A stretch of DNA of 64,000 nt from the NCBI RefSeq assembly GCF_000801105.2, contig NC_079511.1:25296638-25360637 (forward strand). Reading direction: 5' to 3'. The translations under genes were made by a program, and so were the position numbers. Under the pieces are notes generated by a model. It had not been told where the DNA came from, made no database searches, and saw only the letters and a list, made by a program, of their open reading frames with translations. This document shows, piece after piece, positions 20,733-31,660 of this stretch (within the stretch, counting starts at the first letter, position 1; each line of letters opens with the position of its first letter). The DNA comes from Raphanus sativus. Taxonomy: Eukaryota > Streptophyta > Magnoliopsida > Brassicales > Brassicaceae.

Positions 20733-21938
20733 TCAGGCACAAGTTAGTCTAGGATAAAAACAATCCACAAACATGATACGCTTACTCCTCAGACGAATGT
20801 GAATGGCTTTGAGATCAGCGATGGTGCGTTCAATGTCTTCCTCAAGGGTTGCAGATCGTGTGTCTGCTCCAGTGCCACGCCCTGCTTTGATGTCTTTCAC
20901 CACCAGCTTAGGAAAACCAGTAAACTCATCAGTCGGATAGTCAATGGGGACAATCCTCTGGAAGTTGATGACTTGCTGAATCAGAGTAGGAAACATGATC
21001 CTTCGAGATTTTTTCTTCTTAGTGTTTTCAGCCATCCTCATGATCTGATCATATACCAGCTTCCCAAAGTTGAAACCATCTTCATTGTGATGAAGCATAT
21101 ACACAAACTTCAAGCGAGCTTGATTCATGTTGGTGTAGTTCATTGTCGGAATCCAGTTGGTGCAAACAAGCTTGTACAGCACCTGATTCGTCGGGGTGAG
21201 AAACTTTGAGCTCATGTTTTCCCATCGGTTTATCTGCCCATCAGTGAGGAACCCACACACTTCATCAATCCCTTCATCCAACCAGTTAGGATCATCCTCA
21301 AACCCAGGGATGCAGTAGATGGCATTAATCAAGCTTGGTGAGAAATCAATCATCGACCCCCTAAGATACACAGCTACACCAACATCGCGTTCAGAGGCCT
21401 CCAAGAGATTAGCTATGAATTCTCTTACCACAGTTGGTTGATAGGCATCAACGTCGGTGAGAGTATGAAGTAGTCCTGCATTCTCCACAATACTCCGAAC
21501 ATCGGCAAGGTTCGCATCGGTAAGAGAGATGCGATGTTGATTGATGAATTTTCTCGTCTTGAGTCCTTGGAATCGCTCTGTAGCCGCCATAGAGAAGAAT
21601 CGTTGAGTAAGAGGCGTCTTGTGTGGTTGCATTAGCTCGGGGTACAGATCAAGTTTGGTCCGATACATGAGGCGATTTTCATGATATCGCTCCTCCTTAG
21701 CTCGATTCGCAAAGGTCTCGGCTTCACCCATAGGATTCTCAACGCCATTATCGGAGTCTGTCTCCGAGAGTGACTCGTTATCCGGCTCTACAAGCTCCGG
21801 TGAGACATCGCGAGACGGACGCCGACGAACTCGCTTCCGCGTAGATGGAGGAGACTGCGGCTGCGACGAGGGAGGCTGAGACGAGCTTCCAGCACCAGAT
21901 GAGCCTCGGTTTAGACGGGAGCTTCTTCGCGGTTGCAT
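20733..21938 (-). CDS. Env-position extra ORF of the Sirevirus-like element
   Basis: 401 residues from the first ATG (MQPRRSSRLNRGSSG). The frame is open a further 21 codons upstream to a TTG. Located after pol and before the PPT, in the same orientation, where Sireviruses carry an envelope-like gene. N-terminal 80 residues are Ser/Pro/Arg-rich and acidic (TRKRVRRRPSRD, SLSETDSDNG). The rest is a folded-looking domain with MAATERFQGLKTRKFINQHR, VVREFIANLLEASERDVGVA and LTDGQINRWENMSSKFL. It resembles the family labelled putative plant transposon protein, and no fusion-peptide or clear TM segment is visible. Uninterrupted, unlike gag-pol. Probably expressed from a spliced RNA (family knowledge). 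Role unknown; the envelope analogy is positional only. Confidence 0.7.
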   Translation of the reverse strand: MQPRRSSRLNRGSSGAGSSSQPPSSQPQSPPSTRKRVRRRPSRDVSPELVEPDNESLSETDSDNGVENPMGEAETFANRAKEERYHENRLMYRTKLDLYPELMQPHKTPLTQRFFSMAATERFQGLKTRKFINQHRISLTDANLADVRSIVENAGLLHTLTDVDAYQPTVVREFIANLLEASERDVGVAVYLRGSMIDFSPSLINAIYCIPGFEDDPNWLDEGIDEVCGFLTDGQINRWENMSSKFLTPTNQVLYKLVCTNWIPTMNYTNMNQARLKFVYMLHHNEDGFNFGKLVYDQIMRMAENTKKKKSRRIMFPTLIQQVINFQRIVPIDYPTDEFTGFPKLVVKDIKAGRGTGADTRSATLEEDIERTIADLKAIHIRLRSKRIMFVDCFYPRLTCA

Positions 21939-22001
21939 GTCGTCGGTGAGAGGAGAGAGAGACGAGCTAGGAGATTTGTTCGAGGGTGGCGACAATACCA
22001 A

Positions 22002-23013
22002 AGTTCCTAAACAACTTTAACAACTCCACAATTCATTAGTCACATAGAAAAGGCCCAAAGTGAAATGAGGCCCAAACAAAGAAGAGTAATTTATAAACCA
22101 TAGCATCACAAGGCAAATGATAACCAAGTGAATTTGACACCACTTACCGCCATGTGAGAGCATGTGAGAGAGATCCGAGATTCACAAAGCAAGTATCAAG
22201 ACAACCTTTATATACATGTAACCATTTAAGACATGCTCAAGATGCCTTTTTGTCCAGAGGAAAGACACAGAAGTCATTGCACCAACTCAGTCAACTACCA
22301 CAAAGAACTTTAATGAAATCAATGAGTCAACCCAAGTTAATAGCTTTTTCTCAGCCGAGTAGCTGTCACACACAAGATTCACTTTAGCCAATCATCCTTC
22401 CTCAAGTTCGCACTCACACTCATTAGTAATGTCTGGAAACACATGTTAAGCATCTTGTGCTTGTCTCTTCTACTCTACAAGAACTTAGATTAACTTTGAC
22501 TCCAAGAGTACAATCGACAATTCAGTGCAATGAGATGGTATCCGAATCTAGACACAAAGTGGGATAACACCCTGATCCAGATCGGGCCATCTCTAAGAAT
22601 TGTGATCTTCTCTGCCCAGTCAAGACAGTGATCGTAGTCAGAAACAAAATGTGATAGCATCCAGTTCCAACTCGAGTATCTATCATTCCAGGCCTTTTGC
22701 TTAACTTTCTGTAACTGAGTAACTCAGACTTTTCTTTGTTTAACACAACTTTTTCTCCTTACTTATACACTCAGCTCCTCAAGTGTTTCCTCGTTCAATC
22801 CAGACAGTGATCAGTACTCAGAACTAAAATGTGATAGCATCCTGATCCGAGATGAGTGTCTTTCTTCAGTGAACCTAAGAGAGAAGTGATAAACTCGTGG
22901 GGGATGACTTACAGAAGTGAACTTGTTGACTCAAGGTTTTGATGGTGTAGTAGTACAATGACTTAGTCAGTGCGATGAACAAGCAGTGACCTTCCTCTTC
23001 TGACAGGACTTAT
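22002..23013 (-). repeat. Spacer between pol and the extra ORF with direct repeats
   Basis: No long frame. Three imperfect copies of a ~65-bp phrase (CAGTGATCnnnnnTCAGAAC, then AAAATGTGATAGCATCC) lie at about 22530-22596, 22613-22684 and 22797-22866. Confidence 0.6.
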
Positions 23014-26000
23014 TCAGAGATTAACAATTCCCAAGGCCTTACGAAGCCCTAGGAAGGTATTGTAGTCCAACGGTTTGGTAAATAGATCAGCAAGCTGTTT
23101 CTCGGTTGATACATGCTCTAGAATCACAATTCTCATCTCAACTAGCTCTCTCACAAAGTGATGTCGTATATCCACATGCTTGGTACGTGAATGCTGAACA
23201 GGATTCTTAGACAAGTTTATGGCACTCATGTTATCACAATGAACAAGCATGGGATCAGATATGATACCATAATCAACTAGCATTTGTCGCATCCAAAGTA
23301 ATTTTGTGCAACAGCTTCCCAATGCAATGTACTCAGCCTCAGCTGTCGAGAGAGAGACACAGTTCTGCTTCTTGCTGTGCCAGGCTACCATGTTGTTCCC
23401 AAGAAAGAAACAACCTCCAGAAGTGCTATGTCTGTCATCTAAGCAACCAGCCCAATCTGCATCACAAAAACCTGCAAGATTCACATTAGTTTCAAAGGTA
23501 TAGTGAAGACCAAAGTCCAGAGTTCCTTTCACATATTTAATGATACGCTTAACAGCATTCATGTGCGACTCCTTAGGAGATGCTTGATAACGAGCACATA
23601 TACCCACACTCAGACAGAGATCAGTTCGACTTGCGGTGAGATACAAGAGGCTCCCAATCATAGCTCTGTAGAGTTTCTCATCAACTGGCTTGCCATCATC
23701 ATCACGAGACAGCTTAGTAGTGGTGCTCATTGGTGTGTTGGCGACTTTGCTGGTTTCCATTCCAAATCTCTTGATAAGGTTTTTGGCATACATACTTTGA
23801 GAAACAGTGATTCCATCCGCAAGCTGCTTGATTTGTAGTCCAAGAAAGTAACTGAGCTCCCCAACCATGCTCATCTCAAATTCTTTTGTCATCGTCCGAA
23901 CAAAATCATCCACCATTTCTTTTGATGTGCTCCCAAAGATTATATCGTCCACATATACTTGGATAATGATAACATCTTTTCCATTTTCTCCTATGAATAG
24001 AGTCTTATCAACTCCTCCTCTCTGAAACCCAGCCTTGATGAGAAAATCGGTCAGTCTTTCATACCAGGCTCGTGGAGCTTGTTTAAGTCCATAGAGAGCT
24101 TTCTTGAGTTTGTAGACATAGTCAGGGAAGTGTGGATCCTCAAACCCTTTTGGTTGTGTCACATAGACTTCTTCTTGTAGAACACCATTCAGAAAAGCAC
24201 TCTTGACATCCATTTGATAAAGTTTAATTCTGAAACCACATGCCATTCCAAAGAGTAACCTGATCGATTCAAGACGTGCTACAGGAGCAAATGTTTCATC
24301 GAAATCCACTCCTTCAATCTGGGTGTAACCTTGTCCAACCAGTATTGACTTGTTGCGAGTCACGTTTCCTTCTTCATCTATCTTGTTCTTGTGAATCCAT
24401 TTAGTTCCAATGACATTCACCCCTTCAGGTCTAGGAACTAGTTCCCACACATCTAATCGTTCAAACTGTTCCAGCTCCTGATGCATAGAGTCTGTCCAAT
24501 ATTCATCTTCCAAGGCTTCCTGAAGATTCTTCGGTTCTATCTGAGAGACGTAGCACTCCACGTTGTTCATCTGAGCCATGAACGATGCCAACTTGACCAT
24601 CTCCTTGAAGTTGATTTGTTTCTTCCGTGTAACCCTTTCATCAAACAAGCCTCCAATGACATCGGCCGAGGAATGATTTTTATGCACTTTTCCTTGATCC
24701 AGGTCAACGCGTACTTCATTAGTATCTTCCTCTCCCTCAGATTCCTCTTTGATCATTGCTTCCGCAGCAGAGCTACTAGGTGTAACACATTCAACTGTTT
24801 GTGTGACCCTGGTCTGATAGAATCCTACACTGTCATCAAAAACCACATTCACCTTATCTCCAATGAATTTGGTACGCTAGTTAAAGACTCGATATGCAGA
24901 GCTGTTAGTCGAATAACCCAGGAACATTCCTACATCACTTCTGGCATCAAATTTTCCCAAGTGATCTTTGTCATTCAGGATGTAACATAAACACCCAAAT
25001 ACATGCATGTGGCTTAGGTTGGGAGTCTTACCTTTTAGTATCTCATACGGTGTAGTCTTAGTCTTAGGTTTGACATACACCCGATTGATAACATAGCATG
25101 CGGTGCTCACTGCCTCTGCCCAAAACCCTGGTGGGACATTGTTTCCATATAGCATTGCTCTAGCCATCTCTTGTAGTGTGCGATTCTTTCTCTCAACAAC
25201 ACCATTCTGCTATGGAGTTCTGGGTGCTGCATATTGATGTCGAATTCCTTGACTTTGGCAGAAACTATCGAACTGTTCGTTCTGAAACTCACCACCATGG
25301 TCACTCTTGATTTCCATGATTCCACCTTTCTGCTTCAGTTGTAATGCAAGAATTCTGAAACTATCAATGGCATCTGACTTGTTTCGTAGAAAGTCCACCC
25401 ATGTATATCTTGAGAAGTCATCTACCATGACCAGAATGTACTTTTTTCCTGCAACGCTCTCAGGAGTTATTGGACCCATGAGATCCATGTGAACAAGCTC
25501 TAGCAACTGCTTGGATCTAATCTCAGGGATTCGCTTGTGTTGCACCTTAACTTGTTTTCCCTGACAGCACGCTCCACATACGGTACTTGTCTGAGACTCT
25601 AAGTCTGGAACTCCTCTGACGACTTCTGCATTAACAAGTCGGGTCAGTCCATTGATGTTCATGTGGCCTAGTTTCTTATGCCACAGATCAAGCTTAGACG
25701 TGGTCGCTGAGCAGCACACGTTTGTAGGCTTCCACATATAGCAGTTATTACCAGATCGAATTCCACACAGCACGATGTTCCCCTGTGGATCCACAGCACG
25801 ACATTCCTTACTATTAAAGATCACTTCTAGACCTTCATCACATAGTTGACTTACACTGATAAGATTTGCTTTGAGGCCATCAACATAGTATACATTTATA
25901 AGACGAGGTAGATCCGGTCTATCAGTTACTCCTACGCCTCGTATCTTTCCTTGTCCTCCATCACCAAAAGTCACTTTTCCACCCTTGATAGGTTGAAGTT

Positions 26001-28119
26001 TCTCAAGATGTTCATAGCTTCCTGTCATATGTTTTGAGCAACCACTGTCAAAGTACCAAGGAGAATCTATTTGAGAACCCCCATCTGCACTGGTGTATGC
26101 AACGTGACTTACAAAGTTGACTTTCTCTGATATACTCGTGAAGTTACATGCCAGATTCATCTCTGGTTTGGTGTGTGACTCAGGAAGTTCCTTGTGTGAC
26201 CTGTTGATGACGCGATCTTTGTAGGTTGGATATAAGTCTCTTTTAGCAATCCAGACGTGTCCATACATAGAAGGTTCCATGAAACACAAGTTTAACCTCC
26301 AGGCTCGCTCATATTGGTGTCTTCGAAAGTAACAGAAATTGACATGATGTCCTCGTTTTCCACAGAAGTGACATCCATTCCCACGACGTCTTGCACGAGA
26401 GTTAGACTCGTATTTCCCAGTGTTCTGGAGAGCAGGCTGAGCTTGAGGAGGACGTGGTTCAGCAACCTTTTCCTCCTTGGAGACTTCTTTTACGAACACA
26501 ACTTGATGTCCTTCTTGATCCGACTTGGAGGTAGATCCATGAAATCCAAGCCCTCGGCTTGTGCTGGGGCATTGTCCCAAAGTCAGCAGATGGTCTAAAG
26601 ACTTGGTGCCGGTTGATAGCATCTTGACCTTTTTGAGGTTTTCAGCCAACTGACTTTCCAACAGCTTACTCTTATCTTTTTCTTGAAGAAATAGTTCGCT
26701 CAACTGATTGAATTTAGCCTCAAACTCCTTATGAGATCGTTCCTGCTCAGTCATGGCTCGTTTTAACGCCAGAACTTCTTGATCAGATTCTTTTAAGATT
26801 GAAAGAGCAGCAGGTTGTGTTATAGGTTTCTCAAGTTCCAGGATGTTTACTTGTGCTTTCAACATCGCTCTATCCTTTATGAGCTGAAGGTTTTCATGGC
26901 TAAGCTCAGTAAACTGATTAAACAGTGTCTTGTACTCTGTTTCCAGATCATGATTGAGCTCGTCGTCTTCCTCCTCCATTACTTCTTCCACTTTGTCAGA
27001 GACTGAAGTCACACCTTCATGTGCTACGAGTGCCATAAAATTCAGATGTAATTCCCCATCATCGCTCTCACTATCCGAGTCTGTGTCGCTGAAGCTCAAA
27101 AGTGACTTGTCTTTCTTCAAGTTATTTGGACATTCACTGCGAGTGTGACCATATCCTTTGCACTCTATGCACTTGAGTTCTTTCCTTTTAGTGAGTGGAC
27201 ATTCATTCCGAAAGTGTCCATATCCTTCACATTCATGACACTGAAGCTCCTTCTTCCTTTTTGAAGCATCTGACCTTGATGACTGTGTATTACCACGATC
27301 TGATTCATTCCTCTGAAACCGACTGTTTGATCTGCTACCACCTTTTTCAACTCGTCTCATAAACTTGTTAAAGTTCTTTGCCATTAAACTCAGATTATCT
27401 TCAATTTTAGAGACTCTGTCATCATCTTTAGAATTAGCAGTGAAGGCAATACTCTTCTGAGTGTTCTCCTGTCGGTCAGATTTCTCAAGGTCATGAACCT
27501 TCAGGATACCAGAGAGTTGGTCAAACTTCATCTCATCAGTGTCAACGGCTATATTGAGAACCGCCTTGTATGCTTCAAACCGAGGAGGTAAACATCTCAG
27601 GAGTTTCTTCACCAGATCCTTTTCTTCATACTTTTTGCCCAAGACTGAAGATTCACTAGCCAGTTCACTGATTTTAGAGATAAACCCATCGATAGGTTCA
27701 TCATCTCCCATGCGCAAGTTCGCAAACCTTGAGGCTAAGTGATCAATTCTGGTTCGTCGTACACTTGTGTTTCCTTCAAAGTGATTGATCAATGTATCCC
27801 AAGCTTCTTTTGCCGACTCACATCCTTGAATAATTTTGAATTGTTCCAAATCGACAGCAGAGAAGATGACAGTTAACGCCTTAGAGTTGAATTTTGATGC
27901 TGATTTTTCTGAATCTGTCCACTGATCCTTAGGTTTCGGACCCAAGGTCTTATCTTCCATCATCACAGTGGGTGGAGACCACCCATCCTCAACAGCAGTC
28001 CAGGCATCCTCGTCGATCCCTCTGATCACATGTCTCATTCGTGCTTTCCAGTGTCCAAAGTTGCCTCCGTCTAGCATGATAGGCTTGTGTAACGTAACAA
28101 GCTCCTTCATGGTGTCCAT
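23014..28119 (-). pseudogene. Gag-pol polyprotein of the Sirevirus-like element, two TAG stops
   Basis: One continuous frame of 1701 codons from ATG at 28119, interrupted only by TAG at 25210-25212 and TAG at 24877-24879. Order (approximate residues): UBN2-type Gag 1-230; CCHC knuckles CHECEGYGHFRNEC and CIECKGYGHTRSEC near 293-330; coiled coil 360-530; a third knuckle CHFCGKRGHHVNFC near 578; protease DSGCSKHM near 690; integrase zinc site from WHKKLGHM near 810 with CGACCQGKQ; integrase core; RT with YVDD near 1385; RNase H with CDADWAG near 1550 and STAEAEYIAL. The first stop falls inside the integrase where the family has Gln, so a truncated product would lack RT. No frameshift. Confidence 0.93.
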
Positions 28120-28172
28120 GAAATCCGCAGGATCTCAACCTGTTAGTAGTAATTGATACCACAGAGGTTTCC

Positions 28173-28185
28173 GGCTCTGATACCA
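28173..28185 (-). promoter_or_regulatory. Primer binding site, initiator Met-tRNA type
   Basis: TGGTATCAGAGCC on the minus strand, two to three bases after the 5' LTR, complementary to the 3' end of tRNA-iMet. Confidence 0.88.
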
Positions 28186-28187
28186 AA

Positions 28188-28665
28188 TGAAAGTTCAGGG
28201 ACAACCAATAAACAGAGCACAACGAGAATCCAAGAACACTCTTTCTTGTATATTAGAAATCACTTAAACAATCACCTAGATCTGTTTAATCCGAATTACT
28301 CTCAGTCACACACGACTAGAGACGGACCAATTTCTAATATCTTAACTCAGTAGATCGAGCTTCAACAACTCTGAACTCGATCACCTCTTTTGCTTGACAA
28401 GACAAACCCTTGCTCAAGCTTTTCAATTAGCGTGCTTAACCTAGATCTGCCCTAGACAATCTAGTTAAGTAGCCCTCATCGAATATACTATATTTCCTAA
28501 TATCTCGATGCAATCTAATCTTCCATATCTTCTTTACTTGATAACCACGTTATGCCACGTCATAGTTTCCATAACCGACTCTTTCTATTGTGTCACACAT
28601 CGATCACATGTGTGACACAGTCTTCCTCTCTTCTTCACGATCACAGCTCTTTTCTTGAGCTTACA
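28188..28665 (-). repeat. 5' LTR of the Sirevirus-like element
   Basis: 478 bp, same ends as the 3' LTR. The palindrome lies at 28589-28619. Confidence 0.97.
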
Positions 28666-28670
28666 TATTA

Positions 28671-29189
28671 TACTTCAAACGTGATACATAATCATATGTA
28701 TCAGATTTGAACCAAAAAAAAATCATATCAGAAAACAGAAAAATACTTGGTATAGCTATATCTTGTTAATAATTTATTGACGTTATACGACTATTGTGGA
28801 GGGAAATTGTTTGATACTAACCCAGTCGAAGCTCCTGACGTGTGGGATTGCACAATATAGCAACCCTAACGACTAAATGATGCAATGAAGGCTGACAAAA
28901 AAAAAGATGCAATTGAAGACCTTAATAATCAATTTTTTCTTAATAATTAAATAACTTGCGACACAATTAAATGGTCTATTCACTACATGCATAAAACTTG
29001 TTTCATTATACTTTTTTTTTTTTGTAAAAAAGCTTTCAAATTAAAATAATAAAAACATACAATGTATGGTTGTGATAACCATAAAGTTTGAAAAAGTATG
29101 ATAAGAATACCTCATATTCAACCAAGCATTAGCACATAGGAGAAAACTTATGATTCATAAGGTTAATGAAACAAGAAAGAGATGAAACT
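28671..29189. other. Intergenic, nothing recognised
   Basis: AT-rich sequence between the retrotransposon and the LINE ORF1 relic. Confidence 0.35.
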
Positions 29190-30430
29190 ACTTGGAGGAT
29201 GGAGGGTAGTTCCCGCGGCCTCGACGACCCCTTTTACCCCTTCCTCTTACCGTTTTTCATTCCATATCTTGAAACTTTTGGACTGGTTTTATTGGTCTTC
29301 CACCTCGTGACATGTTGAGATTTGCGTAGCATCACTCATATATCCTCTTTCATCATCTTGCTCATTACAAGCAATTTGAGTGACATGAGGGCTGCCATGT
29401 GCAGAAGAGTATGGAGGGACCAGTAAATTGTCCGGTGAAACCGAGTTGGCCTCAAGGACAATAACAGGGGATGGAATTTCTTCCATAATAGTAGCTTTAG
29501 TTGGAGCAGATTGAGTGTCCGCTAATGGTGATGAAGTCAAAAGAGAGTTGGAGCCAGTGGCTAAATGTACCTTAGAGTATGTGAGGCTGTTTACTGGAGT
29601 AGAGAAATCCTTCAGCTCATCATTGAGCTCAATACCACTTCCTTTAGTTGGTTCCAAAGTCTGTTCAGTAAGTTCATCTCGTGTTTCCTCAGCTGAGACC
29701 AAACTTTACTCTGAATTTTCAGCTGGTAACTCCAAGTGATCTGATGCAATAGTAGACTGCCTTAGCACTTTTTCCAGTTCAACCTGAGGCTCTTCAGCGG
29801 ACACATTTTCATGTGTGGGGCTTGTTTCAACATTCAATTGGACAGCCGGTAGGAGACATCTTTTCTCTTTATGTCCCAAATGTCCACACCTACCACAAAC
29901 ACTTGGAATCCATGTATACTCAACATCCACCAAAAAAATATTACCTTGTTTATCATCTAATGCAATTTGCTTTGGAAAAAGTTTATCAAGTTCTACTTCA
30001 ACCAACAACTTAGCTTCTCCCAAATAGGTCGGATCAAGTCGAGATTTGTGTGTTTGCATAGGCTCACCAAGTCCGGATGCAACGTGGCTGAGACCCAATT
30101 TTGAGTAGCAACTATCTGGAATATTTTTAAGATTTACCCACACTGGGATTGTTGATACCTCAGGGACTTTGAATGAGTTAACTGGTTTCCAAGGCGAGAC
30201 AAATAACAAATAGTCATCAACATGCCAAACACCTCTTTGAATTATCCATTGACGAGTTGAATCATGAGGAATATGAAACATGTAAGAAGAGTCACTCAGC
30301 TTACGGCAACTTATTCTACAGGTTCTACCCCACAATCTATTCACCACAGCATGGATTAAACCTCTAGGAGGAAGAGAGCAACGATGAGAAAGTGGCCAAT
30401 GATATATTCCTTTTTATTCTCTTGTCCTAA
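29190..30430 (-). pseudogene. LINE ORF1-like (DUF4283 plus CCHC knuckle) relic
   Basis: Minus-strand frame beginning near 30390 (LSHRCSLPPRGLIHAVVNRL) runs through a DUF4283-like RNA-binding region (WIIQRGVWHVDDYLLFVSPW, STIPVWVNLKNIPDSCYSKL) and a zinc knuckle CGRCGHLGHKEKRC. It hits TAA at 29706-29708, continues in the same frame to 29289, and ends after a frame change and a TGA with a basic RGRGKRGRRGRG tail near 29190. This is the plan of ORF1 of plant L1 LINEs. No ORF2 endonuclease/RT follows. Dead. Confidence 0.75.
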
Positions 30431-30617
30431 TCGAAGCACCTGAGAAGGAATGGTCCTATTCAACTTGTTTCATTATACACATTCAATTTTCTTTCTCACG
30501 AGAAACCACACTTTAAGAACTTAAGATCTTATAGACGCATATGATAACACAATACACAAGAAATATTTAAAGAACTACGGAATTGGTTAAACATTATCTT
30601 ATTAAATTATTTACTTA

Positions 30618-30818
30618 TTAACATCCACCACCACCTCCACACCCACCGCCGAAACCGCCAAAACCACCGCCTCCTTTGGATTTTCTTTTGCTGGAACGCT
30701 TCTTTTTTTTCTTTTTCAAAACATCAAGGGATCCATCTTTCTTTTCTTTTTCACTCTTCTTCAGATCTCGTGGATCTTTCTCCTTGTGCCTGAGGAAACA
30801 ACATAACGTTCGGATCAT
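30618..30818 (-). CDS. Small Lys-rich, Gly/Cys-tail protein
   Basis: 66 residues from MIRTLCCFLRHKEKDP. A short Cys pair near the N-terminus is followed by Lys/Glu/Asp-rich charged sequence (LKKSEKEKKDGS, LKKKKKKRSSKRK) and a tail GGGGFGGFGGGCGGGGGC. A TATA box (CTATATAAAG on the minus strand) lies at about 30923-30930. Paralogue-like to the 19143 protein: Cys near the start, Lys block, Gly/Cys tail, and a shared upstream promoter block. A GTG one codon upstream is in frame but the ATG at 30818 is used here. Possibly S-acylated (inference). Function unknown. Confidence 0.65.
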   Translation of the reverse strand: MIRTLCCFLRHKEKDPRDLKKSEKEKKDGSLDVLKKKKKKRSSKRKSKGGGGFGGFGGGCGGGGGC

Positions 30819-30989
30819 CACAGATTGTAATTAAGCTGAAAACTGTAAGTTTTTCTCGAATCTTTTGTTGTCTGATTTTAATTCTAACCAGTGATACAAG
30901 TTCCAGTAAGGATATTATGTCGCTTTATATAGTAGATTTCCAAATAGACGTACACCTTGAAAACATATATATGTATTTGTTTAGAATAC

Positions 30990-31050
30990 AACTACGACAT
31001 AGCCTTGTGAAATAGAACTACGACGTAGCCTTTTTTCTAAAAGATACAAG
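30990..31050 (-). promoter_or_regulatory. Shared promoter block of Gly-rich genes, copy B
   Basis: ACTACGACATAGCC and ACTACGACGTAGCC in tandem, then AGATACAAGAA, about 60-120 bases upstream of the TATA box of the 30618 gene. Corresponds to copy A at 19596-19640. Confidence 0.5.
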
Positions 31051-31332
31051 AATTTTTCTTCTTTATTAGTTGGAAAAATCAAACACAAGAGTGAGATGTT
31101 CGTTTATAAAATAAAGGTTAAATAGTTGAGTTTCCAGAAAGCAGCACACTAATTTCATTTTTTTTTAGTTTAATATTCATGTCCGATACGTGCAACAACA
31201 ACCAAAGATCAATAAGATTTTATATTGAAATCTTCTATGAATTTATATATTAAAAGCATCTACAAAAATATTTCTTTTCTTACATCTATTAAAATCACAT
31301 AACATCTAATTGTGTTAAATTAGAAGTTGGAG

Positions 31333-31660
31333 GTCATGTAATCAGTTCTTCCTATCATTATCTTTTATTGTTTCGCTGAAAATAACCAAAATAAACAAGA
31401 AACTCCAAAGGAAACTTTTTGAAAGATACAAGTAATTATAAATGAAATTTTAATTTGTAGAAAAACAAACAAATAACTATATTTACTTGTCATGTGATCG
31501 GTTCGTCCTATCATTATTTTTTATTGTTTCACTGAAAACAACCAAAATAAACAAGAAACTGCAAAGGAAATTTTTGAAAGATACAAGAAACTGTAAATGA
31601 AACTTTAATTTGTAGAAAAACAAACAAAAAACTATATCTACCTGGTGTGTTTCAAAAAAA
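31333..31660. repeat. Tandem duplication, ~166-bp unit
   Basis: 31333-31498 and 31499-31660 share GTCATGTnATCnGTTCnTCC, then CCAAAATAAACAAGAAACT, then TGAAAGATACAAG, then GTAGAAAAACAAACAAA. Each copy contains the GATACAAG motif of the promoter blocks. Confidence 0.8.

Larger units (their letters stand above)
19860..28665 (-). mobile_element. Sirevirus-like Ty1/copia retrotransposon, nearly complete
   Basis: 8806-bp element on the minus strand. 478-bp LTRs differ at only two positions by eye (0.4%), with termini TG...CA, PBS, PPT and a 5-bp target duplication TATTA (19855-19859 and 28666-28670). Order from the 5' LTR: gag with zinc knuckles and a long coiled coil, protease, integrase, RT, RNase H, a ~1 kb spacer, an additional ORF, duplicated PPT motif, 3' LTR. 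The coiled-coil Gag, env-position ORF, repeated PPT and LTR palindrome are Sirevirus traits. With an assumed rate of 1.5e-8 substitutions/site/year the LTR difference suggests insertion roughly 0.1-0.2 Myr ago. Confidence 0.95.

Noticed and set aside
23304..23838. Plus-strand ORFs within the Sirevirus-like pol
   Set aside because: Antisense shadows of RT and RNase H coding sequence.
25210..25212. Programmed readthrough at the integrase TAG
   Set aside because: The stop lies inside a conserved integrase motif where the family has Gln, not at a gag/pol border, so a point mutation is more likely.
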